Shown one piece after another: positions 11,189 to 22,404 of a DNA stretch of 64,000 nucleotides. Source of the stretch: Valencia hispanica (taxonomy: Eukaryota > Chordata > Actinopteri > Cyprinodontiformes > Valenciidae). The notes below the pieces were generated by a model. It was given only the letters and a program-made list of their open reading frames with translations. It ran no database searches and was not told where the DNA came from. Position 1 is the first letter of the stretch, and each line of letters starts with the position of its first letter. The translations under genes and the position numbers were made by a program. Where the stretch lies: NCBI GenBank assembly GCA_963556495.2, contig OY747705.1:25028501-25092500 (forward strand), written 5' to 3'.

Positions 11189-13905
11189 TTTTTTTTTTTT
11201 TTTTTACGTGTCCTGTTTGGCAGTGTGGAGCTCAGAATTGGTGTCTGAGTACCAAGTAGAAGCCCAACAGATTTACTTTCACAAGCGGAGCAGTACAGAT
11301 TTTGCTATAGTCCTCAACTTGATATATGTGTGAAAAATCTTTATTATGAATTGCTGGGGGTTTTATTTCCTGATGTTATGGACACAGAGACGAAAAATTA
11401 AGGGGAAGAAAGAAAGAAGATGAAGAAGAGAGGTAGGAAACAAAAAGTAATGAGAGAGGGTGAGTTGAAAATACAAGAGAGGAAAGGGAACAAAGAAAAC
11501 ACAGGAAAACATTGAAGTCTGCCTCCATACCCACAGGACGGCAGAGAGAGGGAAAAAAACAAAACAAAACACGAAAAAGGAACATTGACAAAACAAACAT
11601 TGTGAACTAAGAACTACACAACCACATTACACAAGAATGGATATAAAAATACAACAACAATGTCACAGAAAAACTCATGGTACCGATTAATCAAGGTCTA
11701 GTAATGATAACCTCAGCCCAAGAATATATCTGTAAACACCAGAGACCCCACATCTATGTCTGTGTGTTAGCATGCTGGTGCATATAAGGTTTCTCCATAA
11801 GAGTGTTCGATAGCTGGTGTGAGCAGGCCCCAGCCGCAGCGGAGGGACAGCATCCCCAGGCCAAGTTCAGCCAGCACCTGGACACCAAGTTGTACCAGCT
11901 CCCGAGTCCTGATCCCGTGCAACGCAGAGCGCCGAGATCAGGCATCCAACAAAGGCCAGGGCCAGTCCAACCCCCCAATGAACCGACCACGCACGGTGCG
12001 CACAGAACAGGTGATCGAACGAGCAGAGATGCTGGATCCGTATCCTGCCAAGCCACCGAGCAGGCACCACCCAACAATCCCAAACCTGGCACCCCTAAAA
12101 GAGGTGCCCCAACCAACCAAAGGAAGATATCGGCCCAGTGCATCGGCCGACCGACACACCGGACCCCCCCAGGCCCGGCCAGGCACGCACCAGGTCCGAA
12201 CTGGACTGACCACCGACGCACCAGTAGGCAGGGGCATCCGTCACCGGCGGGGAGTGACGGAGGGGAAATAGGCCCCCCAATAAATGTAAGGCCTGAGGTG
12301 CGCCAGGCGAGAGGGCAGCCCAAGACCCAACCTGACAGCCAGACAAAGACATACAGACACAGTCATACGTTCCCTCCCTCTTAAACACATACATTCTCAC
12401 TAACTCACCAAGACACCCAAGAAATTACGCTGTACCCTCACTCACACACCCCATACACACTTCAAGCTGCCAGGTCCAGGTACCGATGCCCCAGTAGAGC
12501 CACCAACCCCCTGACCTGGGAGATGGACCCCCTACCTTCTAGGACGGAGACAAGTAAACCGCCAAGGGCCCCACAGTGGCGAGGCAGCCCGACAGCCCAG
12601 GACCCCGACCAGACGACCTGTTCCTCCTCCGGACCTCAACCCCTGATGGCCGGTAGCGAACAAGGGTGTAGGAAGACCTCTAGCCACTATTCTCCCGGTC
12701 GAGTATGGTGTTGATGTGTGATGTAATAATCTGCATTTAAAACAGAGGGGTGGGATGTGGGGAAGGCAGCCACACATCCCCCAACCACCACCCCGAGCCC
12801 TCAGTGTCTATATGTGGTTTAACAGTGGGCACCGGCACCAGAGGTGAAGCTGATTGAACCGCTCCCCCTCTGGATGCCGAAAAGTGTGCCCACCCCAAAG
12901 TCCCTACATGTGTGTCGCATGAAAATGTTATAAGTGGGTGTGTCTAAGTTGTATATTAATATTGGGACCAGGACGCCACAGGATAGCCCTATATGAGTGG
13001 TAAAGTGATGGAGCGGATGGACAGAGGTGTTCGGGGATGGGGAGGGAAGGACTGGGAGACAAAATGTCTTCCCGGGGAGCCAGCTCCCCCACTGACCCTA
13101 ATAGGCACCGCTGTTCACTGGGATCCACCAGGGGAGTGAGGCCATGGCACGTTCAACCCGGGGCCCACGGCCACAGCACCACCAAGCCCCACGGACCCCA
13201 AGGCAGTCCCTCCAGCCCCATCCCAGAAGGAGAACTAAACTTACCCCGACATTCGCTCTACTATCAGAACACAAAAGACACTAGACACCCAGGTTGAGTT
13301 CGGCACCCCACCTCCAGCACACCCCTCCCCCCATCCAAGTGCCCTCATAAGGGGAGAGCACCTGTCGCTAGTTAGCAATAGCCTCCCCGCCAGCAAAGGA
13401 GGCCCCCAGCGCCACCTACGCACCGGAGGCCCCCGCAGCCCAAACCCTGGCAACGTACCTGCCCAGACCAGGAGCAAACCGATGAAACGGGCGGCTGACC
13501 CACCAGGCCGACATCCACCATCCCCCATTCCCTTGTGGAGCGACCACTGCTGCTCAATGGCCCGGCAGGCAACCAAACCCAGCGGCCCACCCATCTGCCC
13601 TGCACGCCCACTACCCGGCCACTCCACCCGCAGGTCCGACCGAACCCAGGGCAAACGCCCAACCCCAGCGCCCCGCAGCGCACAAAGACCAAGACCCAGG
13701 AGCTAAGTCCAGTGCGAAAAAGGACTGATCAGGCCCAGAAATGCCACCCAGTCGCCGCGACCAGCAGCCAGGCACCCCAACCAGCAAACAAGGCGAGACG
13801 CCATACAGGGACCGGCGATGACAATCGGCACAGAGAAAAAGAGAGAGGTGGCTGCAGATGCCGGCCGGTGGCCGGCCCCGACCCCCACAGGCAACAGTAA
13901 CATGC
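11189..13905 (-). mobile_element. GC-rich poly(A)-tailed retroposon, long copy
   Basis: The segment starts on the plus strand with a run of T (11189-11205), that is a poly(A) tail on the minus strand, followed by ACGTGTCCTGTTTGGCAGTG. Its first 1.2 kb matches 15558-16969 in inverted orientation, including the T-run. The remaining part to about 13905 is GC-rich and specific to this copy, as expected if the other copy is 5' truncated. Frames of 60-190 codons occur on both strands but none shows a known domain or codon pattern, so this is probably LINE 3' untranslated sequence. The family is not identified. It lies inside the BEL/Pao element. Confidence 0.6.
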
Positions 13906-14227
13906 ATCAAACACAGCATCAAATGATTTTAGATGGGTTTGATAGACGGAAACAACTTTTCTTTAAAGCAAGCCAATATGCACATTCTATTACATCACGT
14001 GCTGTCAAAATCAGAGCAGCTTCCGCCACACGACACACCCTAAACAAATGTCCCCAATGGATAAGCGGTAACACTTCCAAACTGTGCTCATAATGATCAA
14101 TCATACACAGAGTGGATCAGCATCCTACCATTTCAGATGGGTGTTTTGCGCTGCTTTCCAAAAACTTCTTCCATACTGGTTGATCAGCTGCTCCAATTCT
14201 TATGACTCCTTCAGGCACGGCCTCCAT
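13906..14227 (-). pseudogene. Possible gag start of the BEL/Pao element
   Basis: Just inside the 5' LTR on the minus strand an ATG at 14227 opens a 36-codon frame, MEAVPEGVIRIGAADQPVWK and onward, ended by TGA at 14117. Its place between LTR and the inserted retroposon fits a gag beginning, but I do not recognise the protein itself. Beyond the stop the sequence continues in another frame for about 60 codons. Confidence 0.3.
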
Positions 14228-14387
14228 TTTTAAAGGAAAAAAATCATCCACAGGGTCGTGAGTCCTTCGACACAATCCTTTTCCTTAATTAATGCCTGCA
14301 GTGACCTTTTCTGTTGACTAAATGTTGCGACTTCTATCCACAACAAAAGCCGCTGTGGGGTGAGTGGTTTGTGCTGTGACGCATCTC

Positions 14388-14635
14388 CAATAAGCAGTTC
14401 TGAGACCCTCTTTGGTTGATTTATTTTGAAACTATATCAATACATATTAGGTGACATGGAATGAATAGGCTTACGTTCTAAATGTGATGGTTGAAAAATG
14501 ACAGCGGACAACTGAAAAGTTTACAAGACAACTGCTCACCCCCCCGTCATGCAGTTACCTGCGGGGTAAGACAAATTGAAACACCTGTGCCACCATAATG
14601 GAAAAACAAAACAAACATTTACATTGGCTCTTACA
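14388..14635 (-). repeat. 5' LTR of the BEL/Pao element
   Basis: Partner of 9568-9849. In element orientation it starts at 14635 with TGTAAGAGCCAATGTAAATG and ends near 14388. The boundary is set by where similarity to the other LTR stops on both sides. Confidence 0.8.
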
Positions 14636-14732
14636 CAGGGCACCTGTGGCAACAATCGTCTTGCTTCCACAGTGTGTGAAGGTGAGATTGAATGAATAAT
14701 GAAGTTGTAACGTGCTTTAATTCGAGAGCTTT

Positions 14733-14861
14733 GCCTTTTGGCTCAGCTCTCTTCATCACGATAGACTGATACAATGTCCGCATTCCTGCAGACGCCACAC
14801 CAATCCGCCAATCAATCTCCCGCTCCATTTTTCCCTCATCTGTGAACAAGACCCCCAGATA
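14733..14861 (-). mobile_element. RTE-type LINE fragment
   Basis: Matches about 37898-38045 of the complete RTE LINE, including GAGAGCTTTGCCTTTTGGCT and CTCCCGCTCCATTTTTCCCT. It encodes part of the region after the reverse transcriptase. It is colinear with the fragment at 9352-9567, with about 230 bp of LINE missing at the BEL/Pao insertion. The stretch 14636-14732 between LTR and this fragment is not recognised. Confidence 0.85.
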
Positions 14862-15010
14862 AATAGGCCTTGTCTACTTTAGGCTGTTTACGTGCTTTAA
14901 CGGTTAAATATTTAGTCAATACCCTGTCTCGGCCACACTAGCCCATCATTTAGGGTTCCCCTCCGTGGATAATTTTTTTTACATGGGTAATTGGGCCGTC
15001 TATCTCTTAA

Positions 15011-15477
15011 AGGATTCTTGTATGTAAGAAATTTATTTCAATTAATCATAAAATGGCCCTGATATGTCACTAGTCATTAAGAAATCATGTTAATTTCAAA
15101 TACTTTTATCACTGACAACAGTAGTACGGCCAGGATTTTGTCATTTAGAAAGTGAATTTGCAGCCCTCAACTGATGTTGATGTTGTCATCTTGTGTTTTG
15201 GCCAGAAGCGCCACCCTCCACCTCTCTACCAATCACAAAGTCAGTAGTGTTTCGGGATCAGGGTTGCCAGCTCTGCTCTAGTTACTAGAGCTGCAGCTGC
15301 AAAAGTGTTTTTGATAAAAATATGTCTACACCTAAAAGACCTCGTTATAGAGAAGAATTTGAAGACAGAGGCCAACGTTGCTAATTTTCTCCTGGACAGG
15401 TAAGATTCATCTATGTTTGGCTAACTTGTACCTAATTTAATGGCCCAGTTTTGGCCACAATCTTACATACGGCTCCT
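15011..15477. mobile_element. TTAA-target non-autonomous transposon (467 bp)
   Basis: Flanked on both sides by TTAA (15007-15010 and 15478-15481). The ends are imperfect inverted repeats: left AGGATTCTTGTATGTAAGAA, right in reverse complement AGGAGCCGTATGTAAGATTG. TTAA duplications are typical of piggyBac and Kolobok transposons. Inside, ATG at 15322 opens a 20-codon frame beginning MSTPKRPRYREEFEDR, followed at 15400 by a GTAAGA-type splice donor, which may be a relic first exon of the parent element. Confidence 0.72.
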
Positions 15478-15557
15478 TTAAATCTCCGGCTGGATTGGTG
15501 TAGTTTCGTTAGGCATTTAAGAACTGAGTTTGGTAAGGAAGTCACATTAGAAAACAT

Positions 15558-16969
15558 GCGCTGCAGATGAGAATGTATGTGTGTAAGAGGGAGGGAACGC
15601 ATGACTGTGTCTGTGTGTTCCTATGTATCTGTCAGGTTGGGTCTTGAGCTGCCTTCTGGGCTGGCGCATCTCAGGTGCCCCACCGAATGAGGGGCCTATT
15701 TCCCCTCTGTCACTCCCTGTCGGTGACTGATGCCTCTACCCGCCGGTGCAATGGTGGCTCTCTGTGTACGGATCTTGGTGCTCGCGTGGCATGCTGGCTC
15801 ATCCCTGGTGCCTTCCTGGCCGGGCCTGGGTGGACCGGGGTGTCGGTTGGCCACCGCGCCGAACCTGCAGGGGCCGGTTTGGGCATTGTTTGGTGGCAGC
15901 TGTCGGGTGGCTCGGCAAGGGTCGGGTCCGGCGTCTCCACTTGGTTTTCCTGTTCTGTATGTTTCGTGCTTGGTCAGTTCATTGGTGGGTTTGGTTGACC
16001 TTAGTGCTCTGCGGTGTGCAGGAGTGATATTCGGGAGCTGGTTGAGCTCGATGTCCGGGTGCTGGCTGGTCTTGGCCTGGAGATGCCGTCCGTCCGTTGA
16101 GGCTATTGGCATCGGGCGGGGGGGCCATTGGGATGTTGGCTATGGGGATTGGCCTGGGTTGGTGGTGGCGCATGTCGGCCATTGACTGGCAATCGCCCCT
16201 GCGGCTTGGTGGCCCTCGTCGGCCGGTCCCTGCTGGGGGGTGGGGCGTCCTCGGGCCTCTGGGCCCATGGCTGGATCCGCCCTGGCATAGTTGGTTGGCG
16301 GCAGAGTCTGTGGGCTCGTCGCTGCGGCCCCCCGGGCCCCTGCATTGTAGCTCCTGGATGTTCCACCAGGGCTCTCTTCTGCTCTGCTCCTCTCTTGGGG
16401 GTGCGGTCAGCCCTGCGCCTGGGGGTCCTGTGCTCTGGGGGTCCTTTGGGTTTCTATGGCTCCAATCTCCTTCATGTCTGCGTCAATTCCTGGGAGGCAG
16501 ATCGATGGCTTCTCACACCAGCTACTGAACACTCGTATGGAGAAACCTAATATGCACCAGCATGCTCATACACACACACAGATGTGGGGATTCCGGTGTT
16601 TACAGATACATTCTTGGGCTTAGGTTACCATTACTAAATCTTGTAATAATTGGTACCATGAGCTTTTCAGTGATGCTGTTATTTGTGGTTTTCCCTCTCC
16701 CTGCCGTCCTGCTGGTGTGGAGGGAGACTGGGATGTTGTCTTGTGTTTTCTTTGTTCCCTGTATCTTCAGCTCACCTTCTCCCTCTTAACTTTTTTTCCC
16801 TATTCTTTTTCCCTATTTCTTAAACATATATATCAAGCGGAGTACTATAGCAAAAGCTGTAGTGCTCCACTCATGATAGTAAATCTGTCAGGCTTCTACT
16901 TGGTACTCAGACACCAATTCTGAGCTCCACACTGCCAGACAGGACACACGTAAAAAATAAAAAAAATAA
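15558..16969 (+). mobile_element. GC-rich poly(A)-tailed retroposon, 5'-truncated copy
   Basis: The 3' end is an A-rich tail (about 16952-16969). It is flanked by a 9-bp direct repeat AGAAAACAT (15549-15557 and 16970-16978), a plausible target duplication. The sequence is the inverted counterpart of 11189-12410, sharing for example GGCAGTGTGGAGCTCAGAAT near the tail on the opposite strand. Truncated 5' end, A tail and duplication together argue for LINE-style retroposition. Open frames in the GC-rich part (15675-16550) show no domain. Confidence 0.65.
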
Positions 16970-16978
16970 AGAAAACAT

Positions 16979-18029
16979 ACCACAGCCAGCTTAATAACAA
17001 CCATTGACTACTCAGAGCTAAACAAAGAAATTTCTCTTTTTGTGAACAGACATTTTCGGTGACTTTGCCCAACAAGTCACAATTCAGAAATGAGCTTCTT
17101 GCTTCTTCTTCAATGTCTACATAACTGTAGGGAAGATGTACTTCCAGGTCAGAGGTGACTGTGACGTCATATATGTGGGTCTGCCTACTAGGTGGTAGGG
17201 GTGGTAGGGATTGCGCCAGCTGGTCGTAAATGATGCTTTGTGTGTGTGTGGACAGTGTAACGGTTTCGTTCTACAAGGTGCTGGGGTGCCAGTCAGGTCT
17301 CTCTCCTGACATATAAGATAACCAAAAACAAAATAAGAGAAATATACATCCTTGATGTACTAATCCCTCTACAAAGGATACAATCATGAATATGACAGCT
17401 TACACCCTGCTCTTCAAAGGAGAAAATCTCAAATAATTAGCAGTTTAATTGTAAACTCAATTTTTAGAGCAAGAAGTCAATTAGGTAAAATAGCATAAGT
17501 GCATTTAATTTAAACCACATGTATTTTTTTTTATATTTTATCCAAAAGACATAAGGAGGTAAAATAACTGTCCAACTTTGTCCGGTTTAATAAAAAAAAA
17601 AAAAAATCCAAAATAAAATATCAATCTCCGTCTTTCAAAAGGATCCAAACAAAATTAACAGCTCTCTGCTGCAGCTCCAGACCAATGCTCGGCGGCATTC
17701 AAAGTTCCTGCGGGTTGTATTCCGCAAGAACCCTGGGCAGCAAGTCGATTCTCGGGCATCAGACAAGCAGTAAGCTGGGCTCACGCTGAGGAGCCAGACG
17801 GCTGTCTGATAAGTTTTGAGAGAAAACAAAATCCTTTCGTTATCTTCTTTCTTTCCGTTTTTCGTCTTTCTCGTTCTTCTCGCTCTTCTCCGAATCAGCC
17901 TTATCAGGCAGGTAATCATAAACATAAACTGAGACTGAACAATTTGGCTATTAAAATTCCTGGAATCCAGGTGGTGCCCATAAACTTGGTAATTCTTACA
18001 TAAAATTATCCTATCTGTGGCACAACACA
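16979..18029. other. Unannotated DNA between retroposon and RTE fragment
   Basis: About 1 kb without recognised features. A 131-codon frame on the minus strand (17635-18030) contains a basic run (RRRARRTRKTKNGKKE) but no domain I can name. It may be remnant of another insertion, since the colinear RTE pieces lie on both sides. Confidence 0.4.
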
Positions 18030-18578
18030 CAGCCAGGACGAAAACGGAAACCTCTCCAGAACCCCTTAATAAACCTTACTAGGGAGGCTCAGAAGTGTGA
18101 TCCCCTTATAGTTGGAACACACTCTGTGGTCCCCCTTTTTAAAAATACCCCTCTCTGCCAACCCAAGGGAACTGCCTCCGATGTCCATACAATATTGCAG
18201 AGCTCCACAACATCCAGAGCCTTAAGGAACTCCAGGCAAATCTCATCCACCCCCAGGGCCTTGCCATCAAGGAGCTTTTTACCCATCTCGGTGACTTCAG
18301 CACCAGAGATTGGAGAGCCCAACCCAAATTTCTCAAACTCTGCTTCCAGATTGGAAGGCATGCTGGTGGGTTTGAGGAGGTCTTCAAAGTACTTCGTTCA
18401 CCGATGCAGAACGTCCTGAATTGAGGTCAGCAGCACATCATCCCCACTATAAACAGTGTTGATGGTGTTCTGCATTCCCCGCAATGCTGGATGATGGACC
18501 AAAATTGCTTGGAAGCCGTATGGAAGTCGTTCTCCATGGTTTCACCGAACTCCTCCCATGCCCATGTTTTTGCCTGCG
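18030..18578 (-). pseudogene. RTE-type LINE fragment: linker and start of reverse transcriptase
   Basis: Matches about 38615-39240 of the complete RTE LINE with an internal deletion near 18045. On the minus strand, 18361-18089 reads MPSNLEAEFEKFGLGSPISG and then [20 protein letters not shown], the beginning of the reverse transcriptase fingers. This copy still has the GKALGVDE segment that is damaged in the complete LINE. Truncated at both ends, so inactive. Confidence 0.85.
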
Positions 18579-18904
18579 CCAAATGGAGTTTTTAATCCTA
18601 AAAGTTAAAGAACCTCTATGAGTTTATTGATGTTTTTTTATGTATCATAGGATCGTTTATGCGTAGGACCTGTTTATACAAACAAAACGTTTTGTTGTAT
18701 CGCATCTACGCTTAAAATAAATCAGTTTTGGATTAGATAGTATGTTACAAATATATACATCATAGAGCAGGTAAGCGTATTAAAGCTATTCTAAAGTTTA
18801 ATAAATTATTTTACCCTTTCTTTATTCAGCCACGGAATAGTTAGTAGATTCAAAAATATACATGCCTCTTTAAAAGCTTCAACACCTTGATAAGTTGACA
18901 ATTG
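18579..18904. other. Unannotated AT-rich DNA
   Basis: Short AT-rich interval between the RTE fragment and repeat copy B, with nothing recognised. Confidence 0.45.
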
Positions 18905-20213
18905 TTTACCAAATAAAAAAAACTGTTAGGTATGAAACTGTGGATTGTCCTGATCTCTTTGATAATTTGTGTAACTGTTTAATTTGTGTAACTGTTTAAT
19001 TTTCTATCTAAATAGATGAGGGAGAGCAATGGCTATTGACCATTTAAAGCTAAAAGGAGAAGCTTCCTTCTGAAGACGTGATGGTATAGAAATAAAAATG
19101 GCGGATGTAATGCTTTATCTAGAATCCTTGAGCCAAGTACCATTTTGGTTAAACATCAAAGTTAGAAAACTACATTTATATTCCTTGTCATTTAGATAAA
19201 AAAAATCTAGTACACTGTAAAACAAATGGTTCAAAAAGGTTCTTTATCATTATGAGAAAAGACCACTTTCATAATGAATATGGTGTAGAATACATTTAGT
19301 TTTATGCAGAGAACCGTGTAACACATTTTGGTCACGGGAAATTACATTAAAATCTGGAATCCTTGATCTTAGAATTTTCTTAATCACATATTCCAACAAG
19401 CACTTTAATAAAACCTCAAAGCTATCAGTCTAAGTTTAATGTAATTTAATGTAAAGTTGAACAATTATATTCCCTATATACAGTTATGGACTAGTTAATA
19501 TGCAGAAATAAGATAAAAAAGCTGTCTGATTCTACTAATAATACCAAATGCTCCCAGAACGGGGTTTCTCATAGGTTGCTGTTGCTGATTTCCTGCTGGT
19601 GTTCTTGTGGTTTTAAACTGGAACCTTATTAGTTCTAGCCAATTTGAAACAAAGTTAAAAAAGGAAAAAAAGTTGCTTACGTGTTATGAGTCGGGTACTA
19701 TGAATGTGATAAATTTTAGCCATGAACTGACATTCTAGTGTGATATGTTTATATTCTTAAGCAAAACTGAAGATTGTAAAGAGTTAAGAGTTCCTGATAA
19801 AGAAAGATGGTATGTATGCTTTATAACAGTTCTTGAAGAGTTGGTGAAAGGAATTACCCCACCTCCCAAGTACCACCTTATTAATGAGGTATGCCTTATG
19901 ACCACGCAAATGATGTTTATAACCCGGGATGAAGCAGAAGAAATGAAAAATAAGTTTTTCTTATAAACCCTGAAAGGTAATATAATAAGATGAAATTATC
20001 AGGCATATGTTTATGGGTCTTTTCATATTATCCCTGAAAAAGTTGATGATATGGTACCTTCCAATCTACAGCTGCTGCTGCACATAGAACATTCTGGAAG
20101 GATGCATACACCTGTTGTTGGCAGGAAATTGCTATATTTGGAGGTATTCATCACAACGTTTGTTCAACAGCTGCTGCTGCATGTGGAACATTCTGGATTT
20201 ATGTACCAGACTC
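18905..20213 (+). repeat. Unidentified 1.3-kb repeat, copy B (inverted relative to copy A)
   Basis: Reverse-complement partner of 7878-9319. Similarity starts at TTTACCAAATAAA (18905) and ends at GTACCAGACTCA (20202-20213). At its right end two copies of the motif with AGCTGCTGCTGCA and GAACATTCTGGA occur (about 20070 and 20168), matching the paired motif of copy A. A frame here (20051-20236) can be aligned with copy A, and the two larger indels between copies there are 21 and 3 bp. No terminal inverted repeats or known domain. Confidence 0.75.
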
Positions 20214-21094
20214 ACCATATTAGGTCATATCTATAGGCTGCTGAGCATGGATACTTGTAATCCATCAGCCATATCATACCTGTCATATTACACCTGCCAT
20301 AACCCCCTCCTCCTCCCCATAAGCTGTTGTCAAGCCATAATTGTCCCCTTAATCTCTGGTCAATTTTGTATAAAGACACAACACCTGAGAAGAAGGAGCC
20401 AGCTGATATACCCTGTCAGTTTTTTTCCTCCCAGAAATGTTCCGGAACTCGTCGTGGAAATGCGCCTATTATGTTAGATTTATGGCAGATAAAAACCTTT
20501 CAATACGTTATATTTATGTCTCTTCAGTCCACAGTCTATTTACTCCAAGGTTCTTTAAAATCATGAAGATGCGTTTTGGTCATCACCTTGTAACTCCCCC
20601 CTGGTTGCAATTTCAGGCAATTATGTTTATAATCATGAAGACCTCCCTTGCCTAAAGCAAGTCAGGCTTGCAGAGCTTGAGATGTTGTTCTGGGTTCAGT
20701 GAATCAGTGCTCTCTTGGAGAAATTTCTGTGGCTGGCCACTCTGAGGATGTTTCACCACTGTTTTTTTATATTTATGTTGTTGGAATCTGATAGATGCCA
20801 ATGCCTTGTTTGGAATTTTTTCTTGTATTTGTTTTAGATTGTGTTGTGATGTGTCGCTTCTTAAGATTCTTTAGCCTACTGTACTCCATGTTTTCCATCA
20901 GTCTTTATTCAAGCAATTTCTTTCCTTTACAGGTTATAATGAGGCCAACGTATGGCAATGAAACTGAATCAAACTGAACTTTCAAAAAAGTTAATTTAAT
21001 CACACTTAATTCAGGATTTAGATATAGAGATTTTGTTTTATAAAAGGCAGTGGTTATTTGGATACTACTTAGGTTGGTTTAGATAGCTTGTTAC
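20214..21094. other. Unannotated DNA
   Basis: No mobile-element domain or repeat recognised. Overlapping frames of 60-120 codons exist but are not supported by any motif. Confidence 0.45.
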
Positions 21095-21267
21095 CATACC
21101 ATACCAAGTTTATTTATAAAGCACACTTTATGACAGCATGAGAGCTGACCAAGGTGCTGCACATTTCAAAACAGACATATACAGATAAAAATAAGATAAT
21201 AATCAATAGATAAAAAAGAATAAAATCAATTTAAAAGTCAATAAAATATAAAATAGATCAAATGAAA

Positions 21268-22369
21268 TTATGTTGAAGGAAAGGCTAAAGAATAAAAGTA
21301 AGTTTTGAGTCGTGAGTTAAAGTGTGCAAGGGTTGGCGACAGCCTTACTGGAAGTGGAATACAATTCCAGAGTGAAGGACCACAGACTGAAAAAGGGCGG
21401 CTGCCACGGCCTTTATATCTGGCTTTGGGAACTTGGAGTAGATGCTGCTCTGCTGACCTAAGGGACCGTGCTGGAATGTATGGAGAAAGTAAGTCAGAAA
21501 GGTATGTGGGTGCCAAGCCATGAAGGGCTTTATAAACAAACATTAAAATCTTAAATTCAATTCTGAAACAGACAGGCAGCCAGTGCAGATTGGCCAGCAC
21601 TGGAGTGATATGTTGCCTGCGTCTAGTGTTAGTTAAGAAACGAACAGCAACATTCTGAACAAGCTGGAGTCGGGCAGTTGTTGAAGAATTTGTCCCATAT
21701 AAACATGAGTTAGAGTAATCAATCCGTGAGGTGATAAAAGCATGGATGACTGTCTGAAGATGATTTTTTTTTAGGATGGGCTTAAGCTTAGAGAGGCGTC
21801 GCAAATGAAAAGAAACAAGACTGGACTACATTGTTAACATGCGCATCCATTTTAAGAGTGGAATCCATCTGGACTCCAAGGTTACGGACTGTGGCTTTTA
21901 GGTGAAAGGGAATACAAGAGACGGTTGGGCTAGAATGGGCATTGGCACTAAAAATAATAGCTTCAGTCTTAGATTCATTTAAAAGGAGAAAATTAGCCGT
22001 TAACCATTCTTTGACTATGCTCAAACAATTGATTAATGGCTGCATTCCATCACCAGGTTTGACAGAAATGTAGAGCTGACAATCATCAGCGTATAGGTGA
22101 TATGGAATGCAATGGGCTTGTAATATGCAACCAAGAGGTAGGACATAGAGATTGAAAAGAATGGGACCAAGAATGGACCCCTGGGGGACACCACATGTTA
22201 AAGCTGCTGGTGGCGAGGTTGCCGCATCTACCATTACACTGAAAGTTCTGTCAGAAAGATAGGAAGCAAACCAATTCAGGACAGTGCCACGAAGGCCCAC
22301 CAGCTGTTCAAGTCGAGTAAGAAGAGTCGAGTGATCATTAGTGTCGAAAGCAGCTGAGAGGTCCAACAA
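21268..22369 (-). pseudogene. LINE reverse transcriptase, catalytic half and C-terminal region
   Basis: Continues the frame-shifted LINE protein. The 193-codon piece 22369-21788 has the first catalytic aspartate block LDLSAAFDT, the block GVPQGSILGPILFNLY and the active-site YADDCQLY at about residues 93-100. The next piece, 21804-21268 in another frame, holds the C-terminal part IDYSNSCLYG, HITPVLANLHWLPV and PSLWNCIPL. Catalytic residues are preserved, but the frameshift at about 21800 splits the protein. Confidence 0.88.
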
Positions 22370-22404
22370 AACAAGGAGTATGTCGAGGCCTGAGTCTAAA
22401 GAAA

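Larger units (their letters stand above)
9568..14635 (-). mobile_element. BEL/Pao LTR retrotransposon, decayed and interrupted
   Basis: Direct repeats of about 250-280 bp (9568-9849 and 14388-14635) bracket integrase remnants of BEL/Pao type on the minus strand. The high-coordinate repeat is the 5' LTR. Both LTRs begin, in element orientation, with TGTAA followed by AGCCAA or a close variant. Gag, protease and reverse transcriptase are almost all missing, and a GC-rich retroposon (11189-13905) sits where they should be. No matching target duplication is visible; about 230 bp of the RTE target is also missing, so the flanks were probably rearranged. Confidence 0.8.

Noticed and set aside
11754..12384. 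Overlapping 189-193 codon frames on both strands in the GC-rich retroposon
   Set aside because: Open on both strands because of GC-rich, stop-poor composition. No domain, and the homologous copy at 15675-16550 does not keep a common frame.
13241..13922. GC-rich frames of 60-137 codons
   Set aside because: Same composition effect; no motif and mutually overlapping on both strands.
17635..18030. 131-codon minus-strand frame as a gene
   Set aside because: A basic run but no domain; it ends in the RTE fragment and lies in a heavily rearranged interval.
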